64,000 bases of DNA, taken from contig CP025776.1 of assembly GCA_002886105.1 (NCBI GenBank), positions 4,030,001 to 4,094,000 of the forward strand, read 5' to 3'. The notes under the pieces were generated by a model, which had not been told where the DNA came from, ran no database searches, and saw nothing but the letters and a program-made list of their open reading frames with translations. Below, piece after piece: positions 51,297-60,864 of the stretch (the stretch's first letter is position 1; each line of letters starts with the position of its first letter). Made by a program: the position numbers and the translations under genes. The stretch is from Enterobacter sp. EA-1. GTDB lineage: Bacteria; Pseudomonadota; Gammaproteobacteria; Enterobacterales; Enterobacteriaceae.

Positions 51297-51510
51297 TCAG
51301 CGCTTCAATAAGCGATAGCCCCATAATACCAGAGCAGCAATTACGGCAGAAAGACCAAGCTTGATGAGCAATAGTGAACTCATAATCGTTCATCGCCTCT
51401 TCACCGTCACCCGCAATAGAAATATGACGCATAAAAATATCACTAATCCAACGATCTGGGATCAGAAAGAGCGCCGCAATCAGCACGACAATAAATATGA
51501 TGACTTTCAT
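51297..51510 (-). CDS. Small membrane protein, putative immunity to Tlde1-like effector
   Basis: About 70 residues. ATG 51510 overlaps the effector stop (ATGA). MKVIIFIVVLIAALFLIPDR is one membrane helix; after a shift near 51395 a second helix LSAVIAALVLWGYRLL ends in KR. Two-helix inner-membrane proteins directly after DUF2778/Tlde1 genes are the expected form of immunity protein. Assigned by position and architecture, not by sequence identity. Confidence 0.5.
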
Positions 51511-51800
51511 CTCACACCACACTTGCTGAAATCAGGAACGCCGCGAACATCCAGACGACCATAAGCCATTAGCCCTTTCCCACCCGGCACCTTAACCTTT
51601 TGTCTGCGTAGCTTAGGATACTCCCAGTCGGACGATCAACAATCCAGTATGTCCCAGAAGGAATGGCTGCCTTTTCGATATCGGAACAATTCGGGTTGTT
51701 AATGTATTTATCTATTCCAGACAACACATCAAATGAACCGACGCCATAGCAATTTAATTTGCCCTTTTCCGTCGTATGAAAGACGGCTATAGTCCATCAT
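51507..51800 (-). CDS. Short Tlde1/DUF2778-like protein
   Basis: About 97 residues after shifts near 51775 and 51600. LSYDGKGKLNCYGVGSFDVL, then AAIPSGTYWIVDRPTGSIL and, near the end, GLMAYGRLDVRGVPDFSKCG. The G-x-G-S-F...IPSGTYWIVDRP pattern is that of DUF2778 (Tlde1), type VI L,D-transpeptidase-type effectors that attack peptidoglycan. It is shorter than the 52365 copy, and the H...SxGC active-site block is only partly recognisable (F-S-K-C-G), so it may be a degraded or divergent member. Coupled to the small membrane protein downstream. Confidence 0.55.
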
Positions 51801-51889
51801 GCAAATTTGCAACTTTCGATCCCCTCGCGAGTACAAAATGAAAAACTGATGATAGCCGAGAATATCGCGTCAAATAAACCGCTAAATCT

Positions 51890-52180
51890 CTAAGAATAAA
51901 AAGAAATTACTCGCTGATTTACATGGATGTAAAAGACCGGCCGGTCTAATTTTGTCCCGCCCTGTGGCACGTTAATAATCAGGTTGCGCGGCAGCAGTCT
52001 ACCCGCGATCAGATCATCAATTTTGCTGATCATCATTTTGTGATGCCAGTTCACCAGCAGGCGATCACCTTGCAGTGTTTCAAACAACAAGCAGGTGAAA
52101 TTCAGGAACGATTTTTCTGATTTGGATTTCAGTACCCGCGCCGGGAAATCCAGATATTCCCATTGGAGTATCTGTGACAT
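51890..52180 (-). pseudogene. N-terminal remnant of a phage terminase large subunit
   Basis: 96 residues: FLNFTCLLFETLQGDRLLVN, WHHKMMISKIDDLIAGRLLP, RNLIINVPQGGTKL, which resembles the N-terminus and Walker A region (NVPPGGTK) of large terminases. The normal ~400-residue ATPase/nuclease remainder is absent: the next sequence is the Tlde1-like gene. A leftover of a prophage, consistent with the integrase remnant by thrW. Confidence 0.55.
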
Positions 52181-52364
52181 TTTTCAACCTTAGAATTTTC
52201 AGATGGTTGCGGGAATCTGATGAACTCACCGTTCAACGATCCACTACATACCGGCTTCGTTTCGCGCTTAATCCTCTCCATTTCTGGTAATGGTTAGCAA
52301 ATAGATCATTCGCCACTTTCAGGTTACGATAGCCGGAATGGACATTTAATACATAAGGAATAAC

Positions 52365-52890
52365 ATGGCGTTACATGGCACATTTGTTCTTAACGGGGCG
52401 GATTATGCTCCGCTCTTCTTTCCCGGAATAGGAACGTTCATGGCATTCTGGCAATGGAGCCAATCGGAACCGCGCAGGCTGCGCACACGTTCCGACTGTT
52501 GGCCCACTCCCCACGGGCAAATACTGGATTGTTGACCGTGCCTGGTGGCGGTTTGTTGTCACAGGGTTTGTCCGCATCGAAAGATATCTACAACAAATTA
52601 TTCCGTGGTGCAGAGTTTGGTCATTCCGACTGGTTTGCTCTGTGGCGCGATGATATGAGCATTGACGACTGGACATGGGTAAACAGCGTAAAACGAGGCA
52701 ATTTTCGGTTGCACCTGCACGATTTCGGAAGGCTGTATAACGCTCGCGAAATTCTGACTTTGCGATGATTCGAAACGAATTACTCAGGACACCGCTCATC
52801 GATGTTCCCTGCATGAAGAATCTGAAAGCCCGTGGCTCAATTGAGGTATCAAGTTATGCAAATGGCGACACTTGCCCGACGACTCGCTAA
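52365..52890 (+). CDS. Tlde1-like type VI secretion effector (DUF2778, L,D-transpeptidase fold)
   Basis: About 175 residues. MALHGTFVLNGADYAPLFFP, GIGTFMAFSGNGANRN, VGPLPTGKYWIVDRPGGGLL; the catalytic block is NFRLHPARISEGCITLAKF, i.e. H followed by S-x-G-C-I as in L,D-transpeptidase-like enzymes. Frameshifts near 52440-52500, 52540 and 52720. AAGGAATAAC precedes ATG 52365. In Salmonella, Tlde1 is injected by type VI secretion and cuts or exchanges D-amino acids on peptidoglycan stems of rivals. No T6SS structural gene is in this window, so it is an orphan effector module. Confidence 0.75.
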
Positions 52891-53124
52891 AACCGTTCTG
52901 TTTATCGCGCTATTCTGCCTGTTTGCCAGAATGATCGATGCGTCTCAGTTTATTAGCCTTGATACGGCGAATAACTTTGCCACATGGTTGCACGGCAATG
53001 CGAACCGGAGAATTACGACGATCTCTGGTTTTTTACTGATGTGATTTCGTCATTGCTGGCCACTGTTGTTGCATACAACATTCTGATGCTGCTGGTTCGT
53101 AAAATACGTACCGCAAAGGCATAA
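52856..53124 (+). CDS. Putative immunity protein for the Tlde1-like effector
   Basis: About 89 residues with two membrane helices: KTVLFIALFCLFARMI and SSLLATVVAYNILMLLV, between them a periplasmic loop (FISLDTANNFATWLHGNANP), and a basic tail RKIRTAKA. One shift near 53010. It overlaps the effector's last codons, the arrangement of Tlde1 with its membrane immunity protein. Protects the periplasm of the producer. Confidence 0.65.
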
Positions 53125-53710
53125 GCTGAGATAAGCCCCTTTCGCAATATAGTGCCGATTTGATTATTCGCAGTTGAAGGTTACTTATCCGGCCTTTCAA
53201 CTGCTAATTTAATGCAAATCGGGAGGCTATTCCAGGCCGCCTGCGCTTTTGCATAATCATCCGGCGTGTAATTCATCTGATTAATTGGCCCACCATCTGA
53301 AATCACCCCGTACGATCGATTCAGTTCAGAAGACAAAGCAGAATTTGTCGAATCTATTAGTCATTTCAACGAAAAAATATCGATTGCATCCCCTGTGTTA
53401 GCATACCCTTACTGAGCCACAAACAATCTCACTGTACCCACAATTTCGCCACACCTACAACGCGCAAAATGCACATTAGTGCTGAACAAAGCAAAATGCT
53501 GCAATGGTAACTTGATAATTTTGTGAGAAAAGATGGTGCGATAATAGGAACAAATAACAAATGTAAACTATTATTTTAAATGAAAACATGAAATTAAATA
53601 AAAATGCCCCCAAAATACCTCATCAACATTCTCCCGCATTTGTAGGGTAAAGAGAAATACCAACGTTACTATTCCCTAAGAAACAAACTACAATTTTTCT
53701 CTCAATGGTG
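53125..53710. other. Low-coding stretch with one C-terminal fragment
   Basis: About 585 bases. On the minus strand 53180-53345 reads a protein-like C-terminus (SALSSELNRSYGVISDGGPI and PDDYAKAQAAWNSLPICIKL, ending in ERPDK) without a start; it looks like the end of a larger lost gene. The remainder is AT-rich and empty. Confidence 0.4.
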
Positions 53711-53893
53711 TTAGAGATGGTCAAAAATCATCAGGAATATTTCGTTTTCCTCAATACGTACTGTAAACATAAACAGAATAATCGCTGACTTCACAATTTT
53801 CATGAGCTGTAATAAATGCTGCTCAAACTCTTCTTTCTCAATAAATTTCACATCTTCAAAAAAATCATAAGATTTATATAAATCTAAAAGCAT
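53711..53893 (-). CDS. Hypothetical protein in the AT-rich island
   Basis: 60 residues as read (LYKSYDFFEDVKFIEKEEFE, then a hydrophobic IVKSAIILFMFTVRI). AAAGGA precedes the ATG. An upstream frame (ending NDLEHKLLVIHEKE, ~53900-53960) could be its real N-terminus after one indel. Very AT-rich, unlike the core. Unrecognised; proteins of this size and composition near toxin genes are often immunity proteins. Confidence 0.4.
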   Translation of the reverse strand: MLLDLYKSYDFFEDVKFIEKEEFEQHLLQLMKIVKSAIILFMFTVRIEENEIFLMIFDHL

Positions 53894-53993
53894 TCCTTTT
53901 CATGAATTACTAATAACTTATGTTCTAAATCATTTCTCCACTCTCTAAAAAAAGAAAGTTCACTTTTTATCATTCAAATCCATTGCAATACTA

Positions 53994-54257
53994 AACAAGC
54001 CAAACAACTTTATTATTTATTTTGTTTATTTTCTCCTTTCTCATTTCATCACCAACTTGCCAAAAGTTATGAAAGTAAATATACTCTATTTGGTTTTAAA
54101 TCAAACAAGTTACATAGAGCAACCGCTATTTTATCTAAAATACCAAAGCACGATCTAAATGACATTCTTAATTTTCAACATTTTCATATAAAATCTCACC
54201 ATTATACAATTCAGAATAACAGACCTCAGATTCTTCATCAAAAACTCACTACCAACC
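53994..54257. other. AT-rich gap in the island
   Basis: About 260 bases, strongly AT-rich, with no supported gene. Confidence 0.35.
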
Positions 54258-54653
54258 TTATATTCGAAAAACATCTTTTCTCGCTAATGAGTATTCCGCT
54301 TTAAGCCTGTTCAACACCATTTCCATTGGTACAATAAAATCCCCAAAAACCCCTTCTCCGGTGGTTATAATGGTTAGATTATCTTTAGATGATGCGTAGC
54401 AATTGCAATATAGAGAATGGTCAGACAGCATTAGATTATTATCTATGCAAAACTTCTGGTAGTGTGATAATGCCTCATACTCCTCGTGAGTGAGTCGTTC
54501 ATCTGTACCTTCATCCTCAATATCATCTATACATGACTCCATCAGTAGTACTTCGCTGCACTTAATTTTTCTTTGATAGGTTGTAATCCATGAAGGGATG
54601 CACTTTCCTGTATTTATAGCGCATTCATAACCGCGAATGACTTCCCTAACCAT
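54258..54653 (-). CDS. Hypothetical protein of the AT-rich island
   Basis: 131 residues, uninterrupted, acidic: MVREVIRGYECAINTGKCIP, SWITTYQRKIKCSEVLLMES, RLTHEEYEALSHYQKFCIDN, then IITTGEGVFGDFIVPMEMVL. Several cysteines. It starts two bases upstream of the stop of the preceding TPR-like gene, so both are translated together. Not recognised; its size, low GC content and position resemble orphan immunity genes of contact-dependent toxin islands. Confidence 0.6.
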   Translation of the reverse strand: MVREVIRGYECAINTGKCIPSWITTYQRKIKCSEVLLMESCIDDIEDEGTDERLTHEEYEALSHYQKFCIDNNLMLSDHSLYCNCYASSKDNLTIITTGEGVFGDFIVPMEMVLNRLKAEYSLARKDVFRI

Positions 54654-54654
54654 T

Positions 54655-55245
54655 TTAAATGTATATGGTAGATAATTCGTTAAGTAATTCTAATGCTTCA
54701 GATCTGTTGACCCACGCCTGTGGAATTGAATCATCAATAGCTATAGCTTGATCATAATAATCCAATGATTCAGATATACGATATTGTCTTTTAATGCATT
54801 ACCTAAGTTAACCATTAACTCAGGATGAATATCACCTTCTTTCCTTGATAATTTATATGATTTCCAGTAGTTATTTTTAACTTCATTCAATTTAATAAAA
54901 GTATCAATATTTGCATCGTCACGAGGATTGAATTCAAGAACCGCGCTCATTCCATTTGCCACGTTGTAATAATATGATGATTCCGTAGTTATAGTTAAAA
55001 TCTCATCTTTTTATTTTTAAATATATCTAACCCTTCCTCTACTATACTTTTATTTTTACTAAAACTCCCAATGTCAATAAGATTTCCAGCCAAGTTAGAT
55101 AATATTATTATTCTATTTGCACTGATAGTATTTAAGTCATCTATATTTTTTAGTATTTCCTTTACATTTTTATAAGCAGAATCAAATGATCCTTCATGAG
55201 ATCATTAATACTTCCCATTTTCGAAACTACATAGTTGATATCCAT
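54655..55245 (-). CDS. TPR-like helical protein of the AT-rich island
   Basis: About 196 residues in fragments. The start MDINYVVSKMGSINDLMK is preceded by AGAGGTTTGA. Later: NVKEILKNIDDLNTISANRI, ILSNLAGNLIDIGSFSKNKS, LMVNLGNALKDNIVYRISES, LDYYDQAIAIDDSIPQAWVN. Repeated helix pairs with the N-x-x-N-A-L...Y-D-x-A-I spacing are typical of tetratricopeptide repeats. Frameshifts near 55195, 55010 and 54775. Probably a scaffold or immunity protein; function unknown. Confidence 0.55.
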
Positions 55246-55587
55246 TCAAACCTCTAAAAGCCTATGGTATTTAGCATTATATGAGTCAGGTCAATAGAAA
55301 ACATGCAACTTCAGATAAAAAATTTTTCAGGATGACTAAAATCTACACCGCCCGCGCCAGTGCTGGCTCTCTGGCATGAAAACCAAACTGTAAAAATTGA
55401 AACGGATTTCAGTTTTTTCAGTTTCTTCCATTCTCCAAAACTGACCGTATTTTTTAGGTGATTGTCTCAGAAGGGATTTTTAATTTTACGTCACTGTTCG
55501 ATAAGATATAACGCTGAACCAAAAACAATAACATCATTACATTCAATAGATTAAAGAATGAACAAACTGAAAAAGATACATCACATT
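55246..55587. other. Gap between island genes and phage remnants
   Basis: About 340 AT-rich bases; no gene seen. Contains runs such as CAGTTTTTTCAGTTTCTT and a transition in composition toward normal GC near 55590. Confidence 0.35.
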
Positions 55588-55741
55588 TCAGCAGTGCCGG
55601 GCACGTTTCGCCTCCCGGTCTGCTGTCGTTAAGCCCGTTTTTTTGCCCTGGAGCAGAAGTTCCAGCGCCTTATCGCGATCCTGTTCCGGCAGAGCATCAA
55701 TCAGTTCTTTAACCCTTCTCTGCCCCTTAAGGGCGCTGGCT
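55588..55741 (-). pseudogene. C-terminal fragment of an unidentified (probably phage) protein
   Basis: About 50 residues: QRRVKELIDALPEQDRDKAL, ELLLQGKKTGLTTADREAKR, ending ARHC, with no start codon in frame. A basic/acidic helical end. Composition is core-like. It lies next to the integrase remnant and is probably left from the same prophage. Confidence 0.4.
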
Positions 55742-55844
55742 TATGGTATGCGAAAGGGGCATGCTCATTACAAAAGTGGCCGGAACCATTTAAAACAGTC
55801 GTAGAGTTGCGCTTTCTACTGGCTTAAGACAGAGACATCATCAA

Positions 55845-56334
55845 TCAGGAATGGCAGCAGATAAAAATGCAGTGGCTCCCCCCCGGAGTGGAGTAAATCA
55901 ACTAAGGCCATTGGTGTGGCGCTCAATGAGACTGTTTGCCATGCTGAAAAAGTAAATCGGCAATCATCACAAATGGGTGTTTGTCTACCGTGAAAGCAGC
56001 ACTAAGCCAGATGGGACGAAATCACCGGTTATCAGGAAGATGCGCTATGACGCTAACACAACATGGCGGGCTGCATTAAAGCGGGCTGGCATAGAGGATT
56101 TCAGATTTCATGACTTACGGCATGCCCGGGCAAGCTGGTTAGTACAGACTGGAGTGCCGATATCGGTATTGCAGGAAATGGGAGGCAGGGAGTCTATCGA
56201 AATGGTTCGCTGGTATGCGCACCGGGGCACCGAATCACCTGACCGAACATGCGCGGCAAATTGACTCAATTTTCGGGTTTTCTGTCCCAAATTTGTCACA
56301 TAGTAAAAACAAGAAGGGTATGAATGATGTGTAA
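55845..56334 (+). pseudogene. C-terminal half of a phage tyrosine-recombinase integrase
   Basis: About 160 residues of the catalytic domain: AIGVALNETVCHAEK region, [60 protein letters not shown] (H-x-L-R-H box) and [15 protein letters not shown] (box II with nucleophile Tyr). The N-terminal arm-binding and core-binding domains and the first catalytic Arg are missing, and shifts lie near 55975 and 56235. It ends 12 bases before the 3' end of tRNA-Thr, the natural attachment position, so an integrated element once used thrW. Confidence 0.8.
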
Positions 56335-56345
56335 CGTGAAAATGT

Positions 56346-56421
56346 TGGTGCCGATAATAGGAGTCGAACCTACGACCTTCGCATTACGAATGCGCTGCTC
56401 TACCAACTGAGCTATATCGGC
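56346..56421 (-). tRNA. thrW: tRNA-Thr (anticodon CGT)
   Basis: 76 nt on the minus strand, GCCGATATAGCTCAGTTGGT at the 5' end and encoded CCA at the 3' end. Acceptor GCCGATA/TATCGGC, anticodon arm GCATT-CGT-AATGC with anticodon CGT, T-arm GTAGGTTCGACTC. E. coli thrW also has anticodon CGT, lies next to proA and serves as a prophage integration site, as here. Confidence 0.95.
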
Positions 56422-56532
56422 CCTGCGATGCGTTCACGAGCGTGAATCACGGTGTAGAAGGTTAAAACTAAGAGGGTGATGCGTCAATGCCCTTGAGAAT
56501 CAAACGGCTACTTTTGCATCACCCTTCTTCAA

Positions 56533-57786
56533 TTAAGCACGAATGGTATCGTCGCCGAAACCCACCCACTTATAGGTTGTCAGCGCTTCCAGCCCCATCG
56601 GGCCGCGCGTGCAGTTTCTGCGTGCTCACGGCCACTTCTGCGCCCAGGCCAAACTGCCCGCCATCGGTAAAGCGCGTGGAAGCATTCACATACACGGCAG
56701 AGGAATCCACTTCATTCACAAAGCGATTCGCATTGCCCAGCGTACGGGTCAGGATCGCATCAGAGTGCTGGGTGCCGTGCTGGCGAATATGATCGATGGC
56801 ATCATCCAGATCGGCAACGATTTTCACGTTCAGATCCAGCGACAAAAACTCATCGTCGTACTGCTCTGCCTTCACCGCTTCGACTTTTGCCGGACCGTTT
56901 TGCAACAGCGCCAGCGCCTGCTCATCCGCATGCAGCGTCACGCCGCTTTCCGCCATCTGCTTGCTCAGCGCAGGCAGGAAAGTCTGCGCAATACCCTTGT
57001 GCACCAGCAGCGTTTCAACGGTGTTGCAGGTGCTCGGACGCTGGGTTTTAGCGTTAACGATCACCTTCAGCGCGGGCGCGATCTCCGCCGAGTCGTCCAC
57101 CAGAATATGGCACACGCCAATACCGCCAGTGATCACCGGGATCGTTGACTGCTCGCGGCACAGCTTGTGCAGTCCTGCACCACCGCGCGGGATCAACATG
57201 TCGATGTATTTATCCATGCGCAGCATTTCATTGACCAGTGCGCGATCCGGGCTTTCAATCGCCTGAACGGCCCCTGCCGGTAAACCACACTCTTCCAGCG
57301 CTTGCTGAATAACCTTCACCGTGGCCGCATTGGTGCGCCGAGGGTCTCTTCTGCCACCGCGCAGGATCGCCGCATTGCCGGTTTTCAGGCACAACGAGGC
57401 CACATCAACGGTCACGTTAGGACGGGCTTCATAAATCACGCCGATGACGCCCAACGGCACACGGCGACGCTCAATGCGCAGGCCGCTGTCCAGCAAACCG
57501 CCGTCGATCACCTGCCCGACCGGATCCGCAAGCTTACAAACCTGACGCACATCGTTAGCAATACTGCTTAAGCGCGCCGGGTTCAGCGCCGGCGATCGAG
57601 CATCGCGTCGCTCAGCCCGTTACGACGGGCTTCCAGCAGATCCTGCTCGTTTGCCAGTAAAATATCTTCCGACTGGGCTTCCAAGGTAATCGGCTATTTT
57701 TTCCAGCACGCGGTTTTTTCGCGGCTGGAGAGCAATGCCAGCTTATACGATGCTGCTTTCGCAGCGATGCCCATCTGTTCCAGCAT
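56533..57786 (-). CDS. proA: Gamma-glutamyl phosphate reductase ProA
   Basis: About 417 residues. [20 protein letters not shown] start; [57 protein letters not shown], catalytic Cys in [37 protein letters not shown] near the end, which closes [13 protein letters not shown]. Indels near 57690, 57590, 57345 and 56610 are surely errors, since the enzyme is essential for proline synthesis. AAGGAG precedes the start. Second step of proline biosynthesis, NADPH-dependent; cotranscribed after proB. Confidence 0.96.
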
Positions 57787-57797
57787 ACTTCTGCTCC

Positions 57798-58900
57798 TTA
57801 ACGGGTGATCATATCGTCGCGGTGGACAGCGACGGGGCCATACTCGTAGCCCAGAATGGCGTCAATCTGCTGCGAGTGATGACCCGCAATACGGCGCAGC
57901 GCATCGCTGTTGTAACGGCTAACGCCATGGGCGATGTCGCGGCCTTCAAGATTACGAATGCGGATCACTTCACCACGGGAGAAGTTGCCTGTCACGCTTT
58001 TAATGCCTTTTGGCAGCAGCGAACTGCCGCGCTCAAGAATGGCGGCGGTAGCGCCTTCATCGACGGTGATCTCGCCCGCCGGCGGCACCGAAGATCCAGC
58101 GTTTACGGTTTTCAAGGGGGAGATTCCTGCGCGTGGAAACGCGTGCCCACGGCAATGCCTTCCATCACATCGCCAATCACGCCGGGTTTGCTGCCAGCGG
58201 CAATAATGGTGTCAATGCCCGCACGGCACGCCACATCGGCAGCCTGCAGTTTGGTACCCATGCCACCCGTACCAAGGCCAGAAACACTGTCACCGGCAAT
58301 GGCGCGCAGCGCATCATCAATACCGTAAACATCCCGGATCAGCTCAGCATCGGGGTTATTACGCGGATCGGCGGTGAACAGCCCTTGCTGATCGGTCAGC
58401 AGCAGCAGTTTATCCGCACCGGCGAGGATTGCCGCCAGCGCAGAGAGGTTATCGTTATCGCCCACTTTGATTTCAGTGGTGGCAACGGCGTCATTTTCGT
58501 TGATCACCGGCACGATGTTGTTATCCAGCAGCGCACGCAGGGTATCGCGGGCGTTGAGGAAACGTTCACGGTCTTCCATATCGGCGCGGGTCAACAACAT
58601 CTGACCAACGTGGATGCCATAAATGGAAAACATCTGTTCCCACAGTTGAATCAAACGGCTCTGCCCTACCGCCGCCAGCAACTGTTTAGAAGCGATGGTC
58701 GCAGGCAGCTCCGGGTAACCGAGGTGCTCGCGCCCGGCGGCAATCGCGCCGGAGGTCACAATTACAATACGATGCCCGGCGGCATGCTGCTGCGCGCACT
58801 GGCGCACCAGCTCCACAATATGGGCGCGGTTCAGGCGACGGGAACCGCCTGTTAAAACACTGGTGCCGAGTTTTACCACCAGCGTCTGGCTGTCACTCAT
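57798..58900 (-). CDS. proB: Glutamate 5-kinase ProB
   Basis: 367 residues. Amino-acid kinase fold: [99 protein letters not shown]-terminal PUA domain [20 protein letters not shown] and [17 protein letters not shown]. One frameshift near 58105. First enzyme of proline synthesis, feedback-inhibited by proline in the family. 11 bases before proA. Confidence 0.97.
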
Positions 58901-59198
58901 GATTCTCTGCCGTTTATAAGGAAAATTTACGATAACTGAATGTAATCAGACGTTGTAACAGGACTCCAAGGCGCTTGCCAACTGCCAGTGTAAATAGCCT
59001 CACGTTTGTTGCGCGGGATCAGCAAGCCTAACGGCACGATTTGACACTTTTATGGCAAACAAAAAAACATACATTTTTAAAAATATTCTGAATTTGTCAT
59101 AAATCTTTAATTTCGCAGCGTTACAACCCTTTCTGTTTTTTTCACGGGGCCAAAAGACCCAGCGAATATTAGCGCGTTTGTTAAATCAGGAATTTAAA
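58901..59198. promoter_or_regulatory. Divergent proB-phoE promoter region
   Basis: 298 bases, AT-rich, no gene. It contains a Pho box (59094-59111) for phoE and, toward proB, its promoter. Confidence 0.7.
59094..59111 (+). promoter_or_regulatory. Pho box upstream of phoE
   Basis: TTGTCATAAATCTTTAAT matches CTGTCATAAATCTGTCAT at most positions; the first repeat TGTCAT is exact and the second degenerate. It lies ~90 bases before the phoE start. Binding by phosphorylated PhoB would induce phoE under phosphate limitation. Confidence 0.7.
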
Positions 59199-60271
59199 AT
59201 GAAGAAGAGCACTCTGGCATTAATGGTGATGAGCGTTGTCGCATCTGCTTCTGTTCACGCAGCAGAAGTGTATAACAAAAACGGCAACAAACTGGATGTG
59301 TACGGCAAAGTGAAAGCCGAGCACTACTTCAGCGACGATACCAGCAACGACGGTGACAAAACTTACGTGCGTTTCGGCTTCCAAAGGCGAAACTCAGATT
59401 AACGATCAGTTGACCGGTTTTGGTCGCTGGGAAGCTGAATTTGCGGGCAACAACGACGAAACAACGTCAGGTCAGAAAACCCGTCTGGCGTTTGCTGGTC
59501 TGAAAATCAAAGATTTTGGTTCTCTCGACTACGGTCGTAACCCACGGGCGTGCTGTACGATGTAGCCTCTGTTACCGATATGTTCCCGGAATTCGGCGGC
59601 GACTCCCTGACCCGTACCGACAACTTTATGACCAAACGCGCCACTGGCGTTGCAACTTACCGCAATACCGACTTCTTCGGTGCCATTAATGGTCTGGATA
59701 TGACCCTGCAATACCGGTGGTAAAAACGAAAACGGCCGCAGCAGCGTCATCAAACAGAATGGCGACGGCTGGGGTACTTCTCTGGCGTATGACTTCGGCG
59801 GTAGCCCGGTTACCCTTATCGGCGCCTATGCTAACTCTGACCGTACCAACGCACAGAACACCAGCGGCGCTGGGCCGTGGTGAGAAAGCCGAAGCACGGG
59901 CAACCGGCGTGAAATACGACGCAAACAATCTGTACCTTGCCACCATGTACGCCGTGTCTTACAACATGACGCCGGTCTCTTCTACTCGCGGCTTTGCTAA
60001 CAAAGCGCAGAACTTTGAAGCCGTGGTTCAGTACCAGTTCGACTTCGGTCTGCGTCCGTCCACCGGGCTACGTCCTGACCAAGGGCAAAGACATGGAAAA
60101 CGGCATTGGCGACGAAGATCTGGTTAACTACATCGACGTTGGCGCAACGTACTACTTCAACAAAACTTCTCGGCAATGGTTGACTACAAAATCAACCAGA
60201 TCAAAAACGACAACAAACTGGGCATTGCTGACGACGACATCGTGGCTGTTGGCGTGACTTACCAGTTCTAA
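59199..60271 (+). CDS. phoE: Phosphoporin PhoE
   Basis: About 350 residues. Signal peptide [21 protein letters not shown], mature [20 protein letters not shown]; constriction-loop region [31 protein letters not shown]-terminal VAVGVTYQF with the terminal Phe needed for BAM assembly. Frameshifts near 59383, 59545, 59715, 59870, 60065 and 60170. Trimeric outer-membrane porin favouring anions. The crl-phoE-proB order matches E. coli, which separates it from OmpC/OmpF. Confidence 0.94.
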
Positions 60272-60300
60272 GTTGTTCTACCCGTTACACCCTCGTTATG

Positions 60301-60326
60301 AAATGCCCTCGCAAGAGGCATTTATT
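60301..60326 (+). terminator. Terminator of phoE
   Basis: AAATGCC-C-TC and GAGGCATTT pair around GCAA, followed by ATTTAA, 30 bases after the phoE stop. Confidence 0.75.
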
Positions 60327-60364
60327 TAACCGGATTCGGTACACGCTGGCGCATGCCAGTCCCG

Positions 60365-60397
60365 GCCCGATACGCATGCTGCGATCGGGCTTTTTTT
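60365..60397 (+). terminator. Second hairpin with T tract, phoE-crl interval
   Basis: GCCCGAT (60365-60371) and ATCGGGC (60384-60390), with inner CGCA/TGCG pairing, followed by seven T residues. It reinforces termination after phoE and sits at the end of the convergent crl gene. Confidence 0.8.
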
Positions 60398-60407
60398 ATG
60401 GAGGGCG

Positions 60408-60806
60408 TTACGCGGGGAGTTTCAGGTTTTCTTTGAAGTTTTCGGCGGGTTCGAGCTTCAGCTCGAGTGAAGCCAGCATATTGCGTGCGCGTTCGTGGAA
60501 TTCACGCAGCGTGTGCTCCAGACGATCAAGCACTTCCTGATCTTTAATCGCGGTGGGTTTCCACTGGCCTTCTTTGTCAAACAGGCCGAACTGATAGCGG
60601 TAGGTAAAACGGCCCTCCTGCGCTTCCATTTCCATCCACCAACCCCAGAATTCACGCTTTTCCGGCGCCGGTTTTACGTTGACGCAAACGGCCGAGGCAA
60701 TCAAAGAAAAAGCGGTTATCTTCGCACTGCTCTTCGCGGATATAAGGCCCAAGCGCAGTAAATTTTTGATCAATCTGCTTTTCGGATGTCCACTCGGTAA
60801 CGTCAT
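60408..60806 (-). CDS. crl: Sigma-S assembly factor Crl
   Basis: About 132 residues. [20 protein letters not shown], then (after compensating shifts near 60745 and 60695) [18 protein letters not shown] and [40 protein letters not shown]. Crl binds RpoS and favours its holoenzyme; the W-G-W-W-M-E segment is typical. Start at 60806 with AAGGAGAT upstream. Convergent to phoE. Confidence 0.95.
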   Translation of the reverse strand: MTLPSGHPKSRLIKNLLRLGLISAKSSAKITAFSLIASAVCVNVKPAPEKREFWGWWMEMEAQEGRFTYRYQFGLFDKEGQWKPTAIKDQEVLDRLEHTLREFHERARNMLASLELKLEPAENFKENLKLPA

Positions 60807-60864
60807 TGCGATCTCCTTTTGTGGAAGCAACTGTTTTACCAAACCAATAGAATTTATCAATCTA

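Noticed and set aside
56533-58900. Long plus-strand open frames opposite proA and proB
   Set aside because: They are shadows of the proA/proB coding strand; translations show no family features and the real genes are certain.
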